Shown here piece by piece: positions 1 through 13,404 of a stretch of 64,000 bases of DNA. Below the pieces are notes generated by a model, which searched no databases, was not told where the DNA came from, and saw only the letters and a list, made by a program, of their open reading frames with translations. How positions within the stretch are numbered: the stretch's first letter is position 1; the number at the start of each line of letters is the position of its first letter. The DNA is from Caprella mutica (Eukaryota > Arthropoda > Malacostraca > Amphipoda > Caprellidae). The DNA is taken from positions 62,001 to 126,000 of the forward strand of contig CANNZV010000505.1 in the NCBI GenBank assembly GCA_947561585.1, given 5' to 3'. Made by a program: the position numbers and the translations under genes.

Positions 1-1509
1 TCTAAGTGCCTACAGCACGCAATGTCCTGGAAAACACAATTATAGTGGAAAGAGAAGGTACTATAGGAGAAGATATTATAGTACTATAAGATATAGTACT
101 ATAAGATATTATACTTGAAGAGTTGATCGGTATTTTTAATGCTGCATAGGGTGACTATTAATATTTCTATATATTTAATCTCTAAATTCAAATTAGGTTA
201 ATTTTTAGTATCAAAACACGAGTGATGGATAAAAACTTAAAAGAATGTTGGTGAATGAACTAGTTACGTATGTAAACACTATCGTTAGTGTAGTGTGAAT
301 GAAAAATTTGAAGAGTTTTAAAATTTGGCAACAGTGCTGCTTGTAGGGGATGCTCCTCCTCCTCCTTTTCGTAGTAAAAGATTCCGATTGGTGAATTGAA
401 ACGATATCAACTAGTGTATGTGTATAATATTTAGGAGCGACTCCTGTTTAAAGCTTATTAATTTGATCAAGGCTTATATTTTAGTGGGCACATACCCATG
501 TCAGCAGAGAGTTCAGGATATGTAAAATGAACCAAATTTGTTTGTAAACAGACATATTGGAATAATTACAACCGTGCAGCTGAACTTTATTTAGGTAGGC
601 GAGTTCTCAGGGTGGAGGAATACTGAGTCAGCAGAATTTAATAGCAGTTTAGATAGCTCTTGGTTTTACGGTTTCGAACTATGAAATAGGTTTTAGTTTC
701 ATGTGGTTTGGCGATTAATGAGAAAAATCAAGAACAAGGATTTTGTTTAAATATAGGAAAATTAAGTTAGAAAATGTTGAAACGGATAGATTATTGGTGG
801 GATACGGATACTACGACTACCGAGGATAATATAATTACTCTCATTGAAGCTGACAAAGTGGGGTTAGAACTACACCTAGTGGGCTGAATTTGGAACTTAG
901 AGGGAAAAAGAAGGTCGTAGAAGAATAGAAGAGTTAGTTCAGTGAGAGGTTCAGCTGATATTGGACCCTGGCTTAGAAGATAGAAGATATTTAAGAAAGT
1001 GTTTATTAAATAGACTCCGGTTTTGAGATGAAGATTTCCTAAGTGTTAAGTCTCTCCTATCTACTTTTATTGTAAAAGTATTTAGGTTATTGATTATAAT
1101 TTTAGTAGTTGATATTTAAGTACTTTAGGAAGGCTTTTCTTAATTGTTTAATATATAAAAAGTTTACTAGGCGTTTTATTATCCTTGTAAATTCAGGTAA
1201 AAATAACAATTTTATTGAATTATAAATCACATTTTCGAATAAGACGAACCCCATGCTAGTGTGACGCTCAGCTAATTTACTGCCAAAAAACATAAATAAT
1301 TTATAAAAAGAAATTAAGAATAAATATAATTAATTGAGCCCAAGTTTGTGTACAATATTTTATCTTATTATTAGTTTTTATCATTTCAAAATAAAATACA
1401 AGTAACTCATCACTCAAATATAGTTGCCACGGACATTTCATATGTTTATAGTAAGAATTCGTAAATTTTAGTATACCAACATGTATTGAAATGTATAGTA
1501 CAGTATATG

Positions 1510-1550
1510 TACAGGGTGACCCACAAAAGAGTGTACCTAACTTTGAATTT
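1510..1550 (+). mobile_element. mariner-like left terminal repeat, solitary
   Basis: TACAGGGTGACCC followed by CCTAACTTT closely matches the left terminus of the element at 39693 (TACAGGGTGTCACCC ... CCTAACTTT). I did not find its right end or a transposase frame downstream, so this is a truncated or decayed copy. Confidence 0.5.
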
Positions 1551-2104
1551 ATGTAAATATAGTATTTTTAAATGAATAGAAATTAGAGTTCAAGTAAAAC
1601 TAATTGATATATATTTATTTATTCACTGTGAGCGAATTCTTCCTTGTAAAGTAAAGCCTGCAGGTAAATTACTGCTGCAAAATTTGATTGCCGCATGTAG
1701 CAAAAGATGTCATGTCGTAATTGATGCTGAAGACCATCATACTAAATATTAAAGTACACTTTATGTTTCCTTACTTAGTTCATTTTTTCATTGTATATTT
1801 TTTTTAAACGTTCAGATCGTTATGGACAAATTACTGTTTACTCAAAATTCAAAATATTGGATATCTAATTTATTTTCCGCTATATTTCAAAAACAATTTC
1901 TCACAAGAATTACAGTATCCCTATGGATGAAATTTTGCGAATCTAAACATATACTAGTAAATCTAATACTAGTATATGTTCACAACATTGAAAAGAAAAA
2001 ATACTAGAAAACGGAATTATTCTTGCATCTAAAACGAAAGATATGCATTACATATAATTAATATATACACATATGTATATAAATACATTGTGTTCTATTA
2101 GTAT

Positions 2105-2190
2105 TGGTGACATGTCTAGTCCTCATATCTGCTGGACTATCATTAGTAGTAAGATGAAACTGGTACCATTTAAAAGATAAAATGTATAAG
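2105..2190 (+). repeat. dispersed repeat, uninterrupted copy
   Basis: About 60 bp around TCTAGTCCTCATATCTGCTG recur almost unchanged at 14432-14488. In this copy the sequence runs straight through TTTAAAAGATAAA. In the other copy the matching TTTAA is split by a piggyBac-like MITE. This copy therefore preserves the pre-insertion arrangement. Confidence 0.75.
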
Positions 2191-2420
2191 TTTAAGTAAT
2201 AATAATGATTTTCAATATTCTTAATAGTTTATTTAGAGATAATCAATGGCAAAAGGTGCTCAAGACTTCTAGAGAACTCACTGCCTTATCAATGATTGAG
2301 TAACATCTAAATATCATACATTTCTATTGGTATATAAAAGTAATTTTAAAACTGAAATAAATGATAGAGGCAAATAAGATATATTGTTTGAAATATATTA
2401 AATTATTTGTTGATGGTACG

Positions 2421-2453
2421 CCTCCCATTGGCTCAGCAGTGATGATGTCATAA
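2421..2453 (-). repeat. single dispersed copy of the terminal 74-bp satellite core
   Basis: These 33 bases are the exact reverse complement of the first part of the 74-bp satellite unit at 63391-64000 (TTATGACATCATCACTGCTG, then AGCCAATGGGAGG). The match stops abruptly on both sides. The core contains a CCAAT motif and TGACATCA, which resembles a CRE/ATF site. Confidence 0.85.
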
Positions 2454-3468
2454 CAGGCCTAAATAACTCCACAATAATGATAACCGAAGCAAATAAGTTG
2501 AATCACAGCACATAGCAAGAACACAAGTCTATATTTTTCTCATTCTGTGCTCTATAATTCTCAAACTGCAAATTGCAGCATTAAATAACGGTTTCGTTTA
2601 TTGTCTTGGAATTAACCTACTAAAGCTGTATACCGAGGAATCATGACTGTAATGTTGCAAAAGAAACGGAATAAGAAACAAAAAATAATAGGTACTTTTA
2701 GAATATCATAAGGATGTATGTAAATTATTGTAAGTTATGAATCAATAGTTAAAAAATCTTTTTGGAGTACTTATATGGTTAATATATTTTTTTAAGCATT
2801 ACTTGAAAATTTGTTATTGATATAAACACTGTCACTAAATATATGTACTTTTTGTAATAATATTATCGTTATTGTTCAATTAATAACTTTAGTTAAATCT
2901 GAAGAACAGGACCAGAAGTGTGGATAGTTGAATTGAACAAATCGAGCCAGTACACAGATAATCTTCAATCAAACCTTATGAATATGACACAATTGAGCAG
3001 ATTTATTCAAGGATAGAGTCATCTGTGAGTCAAGTGACTCATCTGGGAGTCATAGACTCCTAAACACTGGCTGTGTCGCATTAAAAAGAGATGGAGAAGC
3101 CCTTTACTAAGTCATACGATGTCAAACAGTTATTTGGAACAGTGTTTACAATGTCCGTAGACTTACACTCTGCAAATAACAATATGAACATTCTAGCATG
3201 TAATTACTGTGTTTCAATGAATTGTGAGCCTTACTTATTTAGCTTATATCACTGAATTTAGTTTTTATTGAAGTGTGGGTTTTAAATAAAATTGTCGTCA
3301 AAATTTCTGATTGACAAATCTATTCGATTTATAAGTAATTATCGACAAAATAATTATTGATAAAATGATTAAGGACAAAATAATAACAGTCAAAATTAAA
3401 CATCAAAATGAAATATATCATGATAAATTTGATATCATTTCATCATGGTAAATTTGTGCTTTAGGTTT

Positions 3469-3708
3469 CGATATTTTGACTCAAATTACGAGGTAAAAGG
3501 AGCCATAGGACTTTTTTCTGGAATATCATTTGTTGTAGAAATACGTTCTTTTTCGAGATACAGGGCCATTCTGTAGTGGAAAATCTTTACGGCATACGTT
3601 ATTCCTATCGGAAAATTAATTGCGCTATATCTCAAGAACGAAGCGTTTCCACAACGAATATAACGTCTATAAATGGCTACTTTTTCTCTATAAAGTGTCA
3701 AAATATCG
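3469..3708. mobile_element. short element bounded by 12-bp inverted repeats
   Basis: CGATATTTTGAC at 3469-3480 is the perfect inverse of GTCAAAATATCG at 3697-3708, enclosing about 216 bp with no convincing coding content. The layout suggests a MITE. No clear target duplication and no second copy were found, so a chance or regulatory palindrome remains possible. Confidence 0.4.
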
Positions 3709-4083
3709 GAATCAGGGGCGGACCTAAAGCACTAAAGTAACGTAATCCTTTTTTCATCACCAATAATTTAATTTCTGGAACAATAAAAACCATTTTATTT
3801 TATATTATTTATATCATCATATAATTGTTATCATTTTTTACAGAATCCGTTTTAATTATATAATCAATCTCTCTAAACGTCGTAATATTCAAAGAGGGAT
3901 TCAAAACCTACATTCGGTAAATAAGTAGCGTCCGGTAATTGATACGTTGCCCCAGTTGAATCCAGTTCAGAGCTTCAATCGATATGCATAATATAAAAGA
4001 ACGTGATCCGAATACCATTTCAGCAGTTTGGGGAACTGATATGGAGATCATCTTTGAAGAGATTCATTGCCGGAAAAAGTTAT

Positions 4084-4137
4084 GGTGGGAGAGTAGAAGA
4101 TTAAGAGGAAGATTTACAGTCTTCTATGGCCCACCAT
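4084..4137. repeat. short dispersed hairpin element
   Basis: TATGGTGGG and TAGAAGATTAAG on the left face CTTCTATGG and CCCACCATA on the right, forming an imperfect hairpin of about 55 bp. Related hairpins sit at 17870-17935 and 21153-21222, and its arm is tandemly repeated at 28253-28345. Confidence 0.55.
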
Positions 4138-4200
4138 AAATATCTCTTTAACTTCACAGTACTTGAACACGTACAGTACTCGGAAAGTAGCCGTTTATAT

Positions 4201-5170
4201 ACAGGGTGGACCTCTAAGATTTACCGATAACCTAATTGAAAACATTTTTAAATTTCAGAACGCTTTGCAGGGCGTCTTTGATTCACTGTTTACCATTTCA
4301 TTTGTATACCTCGACTAGACTGCAAAAATGGCGTCAAAGAGTAAGAGATATTAAATTGTAGTGCTCATACCAGCTTGGAATGAGAAACAGAGATGTTGCT
4401 AAAAGGTTGCATCTCCCAAAACTGTTTATAATACCATGGAAAGATGACAGGTACAACTGCCAGCCAGCGTGTTGTAAAACGTCAGCGTCCAGTTCGCACA
4501 AAAACGCTAATTGAACTTGTCAAAAAGAGGATTCAACGAAATGGACGACGAAGCATGAGAAGAATTGCAACTGAAATCATTATCTAACAAACTACGATGA
4601 TGAAGATTGTAAAAGAAGATGTGCATCGGATTTAAAGCACTCAACGTCGACAGTTGATTTTGAAAGATACAAAGCAAAATCGACATAGGAATAAAAATGC
4701 TTGAAGAAATTTCCACTGTTGGTCGTCAAAAAAATCCACATGGGTAGACGGAAATATTTTCACCGTTGAAGCCATTTCAAATTCCCAAAATGGTAGAATT
4801 TATCATACCTCAGAACTTGAAGATGTCAGTCGAACTGTTTCTTTTCTCCAGGAAACAGCTGTAGTGAGGGTATTGTCTGTGGTAGGGTAGGATGGCTTCA
4901 AGTCCCCTCTGATCATCATCGAGGAAGGTGTTTAGGTGAATAGTCCGGTTTACATGAAAATGCTTCGAGACAGAGAGTTTCCTTGGCTAAGTACAAGTCT
5001 TTAGAATGAAAATATCTTACGTCAAATGTCATCCAAGAATGGTGAAATTACCATTTCAGTGGATTTTGGGACAAGAATATTTGGCCATGTTTAAATCCCG
5101 ATATTAATCCAATGGATTTACGATTTGGTCCATTTCAAAGAGTGATGTTTCTATAGTCTGCTACATCAGT
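4201..5170 (+). pseudogene. decayed mariner-family transposase
   Basis: A Tc1/mariner-superfamily transposase remnant readable only by changing frame several times. It begins just after an ACAGGGTGG terminus. Near 4500-4600 a helix-turn-helix-like stretch reads KKRIQRNGRRSMRRIATEI. Near 4740-4810 the frame reads DGNIFTVEAISNSQNGRIY, corresponding to the first catalytic aspartate region. Near 4880-5000 come VNSPVYMKMLRDREFPWL-like words, and at 5060-5120 WDKNIWPCLNPDINPMD, the SPD-N-P-D motif of the last catalytic aspartate. Several stops and frameshifts show it is dead. I could not place the right terminal repeat, so the end is approximate. It is unrelated in position to any host gene. Confidence 0.75.
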
Positions 5171-5399
5171 GTGGTCAAATTGAACCAAGCTCTGACCAAA
5201 ACTTGGTCAGATGTAATCGGATAGACTGTAAGGCACTGCTGAGACTCAATTCCTACTTGACCACAGGTCAAACATTAACCTGTCAAAAATTGCATTCAAG
5301 TGCAATGTTTCTCAAATATATCATATTTTTCTTATTTCTTCGTTTCCATAAAAGTTTACAAAAAATTAGGAATATTTATATTGTTAATAAGTAAAATTG

Positions 5400-7058
5400 C
5401 ATAAAAAGACAATGCAGTTACTAGTATAATATCAATCTTAATATTATTTACTGCAGTAGTTTTTAAAATGTGTCTTAAATCTAAAATTGGACACGAGTCC
5501 CTTCAAAAATACAGGGGGTATTTATCAAAGAAAAAATGCCCTATTTTCAATTAAATAATTAGATCCAATGATGGTCTAAAATAAATATTAAAACAACAGA
5601 ATTAAAATGAATAACATTTTGTAAAAAAAATGTCGTAAAAATTCATTAAATTTAATTTTCTATACATTTCATTTTTGACATTGAAATTCTAGATTAAAAT
5701 TAAAAAACAAACGTTAACGAATCAACCCGTTAAAATTACACTACCTAATTTTACCAGGCATATAACTGAATGTGACCAGACCAAACCAAGGTTGACAATT
5801 GGAATGTTCTCATGTTGATTAGTTGTTCCCATATTGTGATTGCCTTCTGTATCATCTAGCAAGACATGAAATGTGATCTTGAACGCTTTTGTTAGTGATT
5901 TCAGATACCTTAAACATTGGTCTTCTGTTTTCAATCAATATTTAATATTAAGCAGACAGATTGAGTCAATTAGGTAGAATAAACTGATTAGATTTATTCT
6001 GAGTTAGAATATCAAGAAATGACCTACCAAGAAAGATCACCCAATTCTTCAAGATTTTGTACAATTCGGAATTAGGGTAAGTTACGAAATATCGGTCAGT
6101 ATTACATTTTTGGTCATATAGGAAAAAACAATATAAAAATTGTTATTACTACACAGTACTATCTAATTCTTCTGCAAACCCGGGTTCGCAGAAGTATTAG
6201 ATAGCACTGTACTATGGACGGCGTCTTAGCTCATTCGTGAGTCCTGGTTAAAATGGTTAGAAGTGTATAAAGGCATGGAAATATGTATCTAGTAATTAAT
6301 AGTTCAGTCATCTTTAGTTGCTATAGTTAGTAGTTAATACCGGCACCATCTTAGCATGGTCTGCTCTCACCTGCACCATCTACTACATCCATTTAAGATT
6401 CTACCGCTTGAGTCATACTATACTCTGGTAACATGTGGTAATTCTTGAAATAAAGAAATACAATTAAACCTTACAAGATTGATCCACTTCATTTATTTCC
6501 AAGTCATTTGATACGGTTTGAAAATATTACTTCTAGATAATCTAAAAACTTGGCCCCTAAATCCTTTAATATATATATAGTGTTCATTAGAAATGTTCAT
6601 ACAATATTATACCATGCAAAATAAAAGCATTATTTATCCAGCACATAATCGATTTTGAAGTGTCAACAGCAACAACCCGAGTCAACCTATCAATCACTCT
6701 ATAGCTACACTGAGCAATGATCACCGGAGTACATATTATATATATTTATATATATGTATTCATGGAATTAGAAGATATACATGAGCAAAGAAAACACAAT
6801 GGAGATAAATCAACATTGGCAATATATATAAATAATAAAAAAGTAAAACTAACTATAGATATAGGTAGTGAGAGTAATAGATATCTTTTAATATTCGGTT
6901 CTTCCACCCTTACTTTCTTTTTGGGTATAATTCATATCAATTAGTCCAATCTGTTTATATATAGTTACTTAATATATATCATTGTACAAGTGGCGCCAAC
7001 TAACGGTGTATTATGGCGAATCTATTGGGATTAACGGCAGGTACTGAACACAATTGAA
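5400..7058. other. gene-free stretch
   Basis: AT-rich sequence without supported genes. It contains a MITE left end at about 6072 (TAGGGTAAGTTACG, family 1) and, at 6167-6222, a 17-bp-arm hairpin centred on ACCCGGGT. Confidence 0.5.
6167..6222. repeat. hairpin with GC-rich centre
   Basis: CTATCTAATTCTTCTGC and GCAGAAGTATTAGATAG are inverted copies with one mismatch, separated by about 12 bp containing CCCGGG. It follows a family-1 MITE left end and may be the centre of that element. Confidence 0.6.
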
Positions 7059-7059
7059 A

Positions 7060-7860
7060 GGGAAGGAACAACTTATAAGGAAAGGAAGGGAAGTAACGAC
7101 ATATTTTAAGTAAGGAAGGGAAGTAACGACATATTATAAGGAAAGTAAGGGAAATAACGACATATTATAAGTAAAGAAGGGAAGTAACGACACATTATAA
7201 GTAAAGAAGGGAAGTAACGACATATTATAAGTAAAGAATGGAAGTAACGACATATTATAAGTAAAGAAGGGAAGTAAAGACATATTATAAGTAAAGAAGG
7301 GAAGTAACGACATATTATAAGTAAGGAAGGGAAGTAACGACACATTATAAGTAAAGAAGGGAAGTATATATATAACGACATATTATAAGTAAGGAAGGGA
7401 AGTAACGACATATTATAAGTAAGGAAGGGAAGGAAGGAAGGGAAGTAACGACATATTATAAGTAAGGAAGGGAAGTAACGACACATTATAAGTAAAGAAG
7501 GGAAGTAACGACATATTATAAGTAAGGAAGGGAAGTAACGACATATTATAAGTAAAGAAGGGAAGTAATGACATATTATAAGTAAGGAAGGGAAGTAACG
7601 ACATATTATAAGTAAGGAAGGGAAGGAAGGAAGGGAAGTAACGACATATTATAAGTAAAGAATGGAAGTAACGACATATTATAAGTAAGGAAGGGAAGGA
7701 ATGAAGGGAAGTAACGACATATTATAAGTAAGGAAGGGAAGGAATGAAGGGAAGTAACGACATATTATAAGTAAAGAAGGAAAGGAATGAAGGGAAGTAA
7801 CGACATATTATAAGTAAGGAAGGGAAGGAAAGGGAGGGAAGTAACGACATATTATAAGGA
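7060..7860. repeat. 30-bp minisatellite, purine-biased
   Basis: About 25 tandem copies of a 30-bp unit made of GGAAGGGAAGTAACGACATA followed by TTATAAGTAA. Some units carry an extra GAAGGAAG insertion or GAATG variants. Because 30 is divisible by three, open frames persist through the array on the minus strand; these are artefacts and not genes. Confidence 0.95.
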
Positions 7861-7949
7861 TTTGAGTTTTAAACAGAAGTCACTGTGAATGACTTGTTCT
7901 TTCTTTGATAATTTTATCCATTTCACCGCATTCAATTAAACTTCATTTT

Positions 7950-8135
7950 ATTTTTCAATATCCCACTCTTTTCTCATTTTGCTCTTAATACTATTCTTCT
8001 CACTTTTCTTCTCCTCTCAATACTCTTCTTCTTCTCTCGTTTCTTCTCCTCTCATTTTACTCCCAATTCTTTTTCTTCTCATTTCTCCCTCCCCCCCCTC
8101 CACATCTAATTGCTTGCTAATTCCCCCGTTTCTCC
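7950..8135. repeat. polypyrimidine tract
   Basis: Roughly 180 bp of TTCTTCTC/CTCTC-rich low-complexity sequence ending in a run of C followed by CTCCACATC. It lies just after the 30-bp minisatellite. No gene seen. Confidence 0.8.
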
Positions 8136-8581
8136 CTAACGAGACACTCTGAAGAAACAGACACAGCGAATCTTGTTTTGATTGTCTGCGCCCCGGATTT
8201 GGGACGTAATTCACCGTCTCAATGATACTTTACACATCTCCCTCCCCTTTATTTGAGCTCGGTAATTAAGTACCCTAATAATTTCACTCGAATCCGCAAT
8301 TTAGTAGGGGAGCTAAATTATCTATTTCCAGCTGCCAGATGTTCTAGCCTCAAAAGTCTACGGTATTTTATTGACTTTTTCCGATTTATTTTTAGTTTCA
8401 ATTTTCATATTTATATAGGTACGTCTCAGTCATATTTACACTTTATCTTATTTAATAAAATCGTTATATGTACATTTAAGCACGTAGTTGTTACGTGTCG
8501 GTAATAAGTTCCTGAAAAATTATCAAGATGAAAACGTTAAAAAGACCAACATGTGAGGGTCAAATGAGAGATATTCTATCA

Positions 8582-9066
8582 CATGTACCATCGGTGACAA
8601 AATAAAGGCAACAACGTGTGTACCAACAGTGACAAAATAAAGGCATTAACGTGTGTACCATCGGTGACAAAATAAAGGCATTAACGTGTGTACCATCGGT
8701 GACAAAATAAAGGCAACAACGTGTGTACCAACAGTGACAAAATAAAGGCATTAACGTGTGTACCAACAGTGACAAAATAAAGGCATTAACGTGTGTACCA
8801 ACAGTGATAAAATAAAGGCAACAACGTGTGTACCAACAGTGACCAAATAAAGGCAACAACGTGTGTACCAACAGTGACAAAATAAAGGCATTAACGTGTG
8901 TACCAACAGTGACAAAATAAAGGCAACAACGTGTGTACCAACAGTGACAAAATAAAGGTAACAACGTGTGTACCAACAGTGACAAAATAATGGCAATAAC
9001 GCGCGTGTACTGCCAGTGACAAAATAAAGCCAACAGCTCGTGTACCATCAGGGACAATAAAAGCCA
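8582..9066. repeat. 35-bp minisatellite
   Basis: About 13-14 copies of a 35-bp unit containing GTGACAAAATAAAGGC and ACGTGTGTACCA. Two variable sites alternate between units: CAACAG versus CATCGG, and AACAAC versus ATTAAC. The right-most units are more diverged. The long minus-strand open frames rich in CHCWYTR words are repeat translation. Confidence 0.95.
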
Positions 9067-9069
9067 ACC

Positions 9070-12000
9070 ATTGCTCTTTTTCTTCCTTTTTTGCTCTTTT
9101 TCGTAACGACAAGTGCTAAAAATTTCACTCCCTGAAATCTAAGCAATTTGTCCCTGGAAATATTGCCTGCATGAAATGGCTTTTACAGTCCTTAATTAGA
9201 ATAATATTCTGGGTTTATTTTACACTGAGGGAATTAGTTGATTTTTGTACACGCTTTCAAAAGATAGAACAGAATGAAGAGTTGGATAGCATTTTTATAA
9301 TATATTTAAATATATTTATTGCTGGTTCTGTTTAAGTTAATTAAAGTTAATTAATTGAAACATTGTTAGCGCAATATTATTATTAATAATTTTTTTATAT
9401 ATTTAAATTTAAAAAATTGTTCAATGATGAAATATATATTTAGGTATCCGATTTAGTGTTCGATATTTCGGCAAACCTCAAATTAAAATAACTTAATATC
9501 TACTTCATTAACTAATTTCTAAAAAGAGATAAAATGTTATTTAAGGTATTCACATGTGCATCAGCATGAATAAATCATTAAGAAATATATATTTACTAAT
9601 AAAAAACAAGAAGAACAATAATTATGAATAAAACTATATACCTACACAAACCTCTAAAATAATAATTTCACAAGATTATCCAATGATGTTAATTACCTAT
9701 TTCTTGTTTCTTTTCCATTTAAGCAAAAAAAAAAACATTTATACCATCTTAAAATCTTTCTTCCTATATCCAAAAGTTCGTTATTCAATGTACAGGTCTA
9801 GCTATTTAATGTGCTGTTTGTACTTTGTTTCAACTAGGCCAAAATAGCATCTGCCCTTGTCTTGGTACTTATATCTCTGGCAGTACATCTCATAGAGTTA
9901 TCATGTACGGCTCTAGACCTTCTTCCAGCGGTACCACCGATTTACATGGCGCTCTGCTCTCTTTTCGATAAAAAATACCCACATTTGCTAAACATTTGTT
10001 TATTTGTGCCAAATAAAAGTGAACCCGTTGCTTTCATTTCCTGAAATAATTGATAGACAATAGTTACTAAATCATGGAAATAAGGAATAAACAATTAACT
10101 CTGAATGAATAAATTTGCATATAAACTCATAACATCTATATATTCTATAGTTAACAAATTTTCTTCAGTCTGCCCTGATTGGTCATCAGTTTTTAGAAAA
10201 TTAATCACCATTTTATGGCAGACTAGAAAAAACTGGTTCTCCATAGAGGCTACTTCCTAACTCAGAACTCTAATTCATTATACAGGATTTCACTATACAG
10301 GATTTCAATATACAGGATTTCCACCGTACAGCAATATCATACGTCATTCAATTCATTCCTTATCCAATTTCATTGATTCTGAAAATATTCTTCACTGCAA
10401 TTTCGATCACAATCGTCATTTTCTTTGCAAAACCATATCATAGGCATATTCAACATTCGCACGCTCCTTTACAAATAAAACAGTCGCTCTGAATTCAACG
10501 TGTTATACCCCGCTGTAGCGGCGACGTCGGCGGCAGCGCTATATTCCACGAACGAACATTTAAATATCGTAAAATTCATGAAAAACTACGGGTCCGGTAA
10601 TCGAGAATGAGTTTACGGGAGTATTATTTTCCGAGAACGTGAGATCATTCCGAATATTTGTGAGCGATAGATTAGATCGGGAGAAATAAGTTGGTATTTA
10701 CAACACTGGATTCCTATCTTTTTTGGGAGGGAGGGGTCGATATGATTTAGGTGGCAGTGACAATTTAGATGTTATGAACTCCAATTCATTGAGCACTGAA
10801 ATGTTATTTATTTGGAGGATTCTTTATGTTTCCTTAGACCTGTATTGTAAATGAAGGGTAAAGATATCATATATTGAGTTTGCACGATATTGATTGTGAT
10901 AAACTATTTAAAAGGAATATGTATAAGTCCCTCAATGTAACATTTTTTCATTTTTATACTAAAAAACAAAGAAAAAATAAAATAATTCGGTAATAGATAT
11001 AAAATTAAACAAAAAGAACTTAAGATTTAAATTCATTCAATGATTCACTCCAGACAACTATTATTACTGGGAATTATTCTTAAAGGATATCATCATGTGT
11101 AATTGTACAAAATAATCCAAAGACCACACAGTCAATATTGATGCAGTGACTGTCCGTGTGATGGCGCTGTCTCTTTATATTGGCTATCATTTACTTCATT
11201 AGAGAGAAAGCAATAATACGAACAAAAACTTCTTTACTCGTGTCTGAATTAAAGCTACTCTGTGTTAAATAGTAATCCCGATAATAAAAATAAATAACAG
11301 ATAGTAAATTAATCCATACACTTGTAATAGCCGTTAATGTATATTTTGTACCAATATTAATAATGGCGATTGCTTTCGTTGCAGACTATTTTGAAGAACA
11401 CAAGGTAGGTAAAAATGGCTTCCTCGTTTGTTTGATAAACACAGGAGATTGATGACCAGATTGGCTAAGACAGCCTCTGTTTATCAGTTGATGCCGATAT
11501 CCTGATTTAGCTGCTTTGGACGTTAGCCCTTAGATAGTTTGTAAAAGGCTCTGGAAGGGCGGCAGATAGATCAGTCTTCTTTGTCACCCCGCAACACATG
11601 TTGTGAAGGATACCACAAGACTGAAAGCAGCTATCAAATGTATTAATTACACCATTTATAGTGGACAGAAGTGAAAAACAAACATGTGATCAATCCAGTA
11701 GGGGTTTAATGTCTGTTTTGAACCATATCGTAATAAAAGGGACTTTGGAGAAGCTGTCAGATGGGATAGCTGCACTTTGCATCATGTCATCTACCATCAT
11801 TAGAAATAAGCTCGTGGATACATAGAAGCTAAAGTACCAAATACTGTGACGAAAACGGTCACAAACACTGGTAGCTATACTCATGGATGAAAGAGGAAAA
11901 TGAAGAGGTGGTAGTAAATGAAGCCTACTGGTCCACCTAAGACTTCGGAGTTGAAAAGCATAACTCTAGCGCCATCGAATAAATTTATAATTATTAACGT

Positions 12001-13400
12001 TTTGGAAATGATTAAAATGCTAAGAATGATTCAAATTACAACAGTTTGAGAACCAATGGCGAGATCCCCTTATTTTCACAATGGGCAACCTTGCCGGGGG
12101 GGGGGGTGGAAAATTATAAATACGGTGAACTATTATTTTTATATTATTAAATTCCATCTCTTTTGTTGTTCAAATTTGTACCTCTTTCATCACTATAAAC
12201 AAAATAACAATAGTCTTTTGAAAAGAGAAGTTCGAATGGTTCCAAATTAGATTTTCTGTTCATTCATATCCCTCAATAACCAAATAAAAGTATGTCTATT
12301 TGCCAGCTCTCAATCACGTTCGCTGTTACAAATTACCTCTGCCGCCATTCGGGCATTCAAAACAAAATAAATGACTGCTGTAAACTGTGGCGCTGACCGG
12401 AGACCGAATTCAAGAGTTCGAACACTGAATGAATATTCGACACGAAGAGCCGTGCACGGAGAAAACAGATATAAATGAGATGAGGAGAATGAAGGCTTAG
12501 AATGAAATTGAAGAGGGATGGAAAATGGATTCCCAAACGGAAATCTATTTCCGTAATAAATGTAGGGTTTCCAAGAAGTAATTGAAACCTATTCATTCAT
12601 ACATTCGATAAGTAAATAGAATACCTAGTTATCATTAAAAATATCTTTGTTTTGATTGAAATCAGTTTTATCGTCAAAACGTTTCTTTCTGTTTTGTTAT
12701 TCAGTAAATGAAAAGGGACTTTTGGAACACCCTGTATAACCATTTCAGGCTTCATACACGCAGATCTCTAATTAACACTAACGATATTTCAATACAATAA
12801 ATTACGAATTAATATTCGTGAAATCAATTAAGATTTATTTTAGTATCGGATATATCCACCGATCGAAAACCGATAATAAATATCCGACTGATTTAGAGAT
12901 TTGATATGACCTATTCTTATATATTAATCAACCATTTGATTATCAAATTAGATAGGCTTCACGCTGCCATATTATCATTGTTAGTTGCATCACTGTTGTA
13001 ACAATAGACAAACACAATTCCCATTGTATGAAATAGCGCAGAGAATCACTATATGTGTAGTAGTTTATTTATTAAAGATGATCAGCATTAATAGACTGAG
13101 AAACCGTTCGAATGGAGTAGGTTTTAGTAGTCTGTTTCGATTACATTTGGTTAGGAGCCTTCACCTTTGAAGAAATCTGTAAGGGTCGAGAGATTTCATT
13201 ATGTTGAGAGGTGCTGTATCTATCTAGGTATTTACTGACCGTCTATAGATGCGTGTATTTAGAAGGAATAAAATAGTTTAATATGTTGTTAATAAAAATA
13301 ATAGTATCTTATGTAAGATATTTTTATCATAGGTAAGGCGATATAGGATTGAAAAAGTAGTTTAATCATACGTTTAATACTAATTCGTATTAAGTTAGCA
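9070..13400. other. gene-free stretch, several GC-richer islands
   Basis: No supported gene. There are locally CpG-bearing islands against the AT-rich background at 10500-10690 and 12300-12470, a small tandem of TATACAGGATTTC at 10280-10325, a poly-G run of 11 at 12097-12107 and a mariner-like right terminus (ACACCCTGTATA) at about 12730. The islands could be regulatory DNA, but nothing in the sequence proves it. Confidence 0.45.
9839..10044 (+). other. possible hydrophobic terminal exon, weak
   Basis: A pyrimidine-rich stretch ending in CAACTAG precedes an open frame reading AKIASALVLVLISLAVHLIE and ending at a stop at 10044. The first half would form a membrane segment. There is no recognised family, no partner exon and no codon evidence, so this is only a candidate. 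Confidence 0.12.
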
Positions 13401-13404
13401 AATT

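Larger units (their letters stand above)
1..4200. other. gene-free stretch with repeat fragments
   Basis: No open frame with recognisable protein content or credible splice structure. The stretch is AT-rich and carries a mariner-type terminal fragment (1511), a dispersed repeat (2105-2190), a stray 33-bp piece of the satellite that ends the window (2421-2453) and a small inverted-repeat element (3469-3708), each listed separately. The short open frames present have no family resemblance I can see. Confidence 0.6.

Noticed and set aside
7106..9112. Long minus-strand open frames over the 30- and 35-bp arrays
   Set aside because: They are translations of tandem DNA repeats (unit length or absence of stops keeps them open), overlap each other in other frames and lack any start, splice or domain logic.
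11340..11410. Micro-exon between TCGTTGCAG and GTAGGT (11385-11404)
   Set aside because: Only about 20 bp between an acceptor-like and a donor-like word, with no neighbouring exons; expected by chance.
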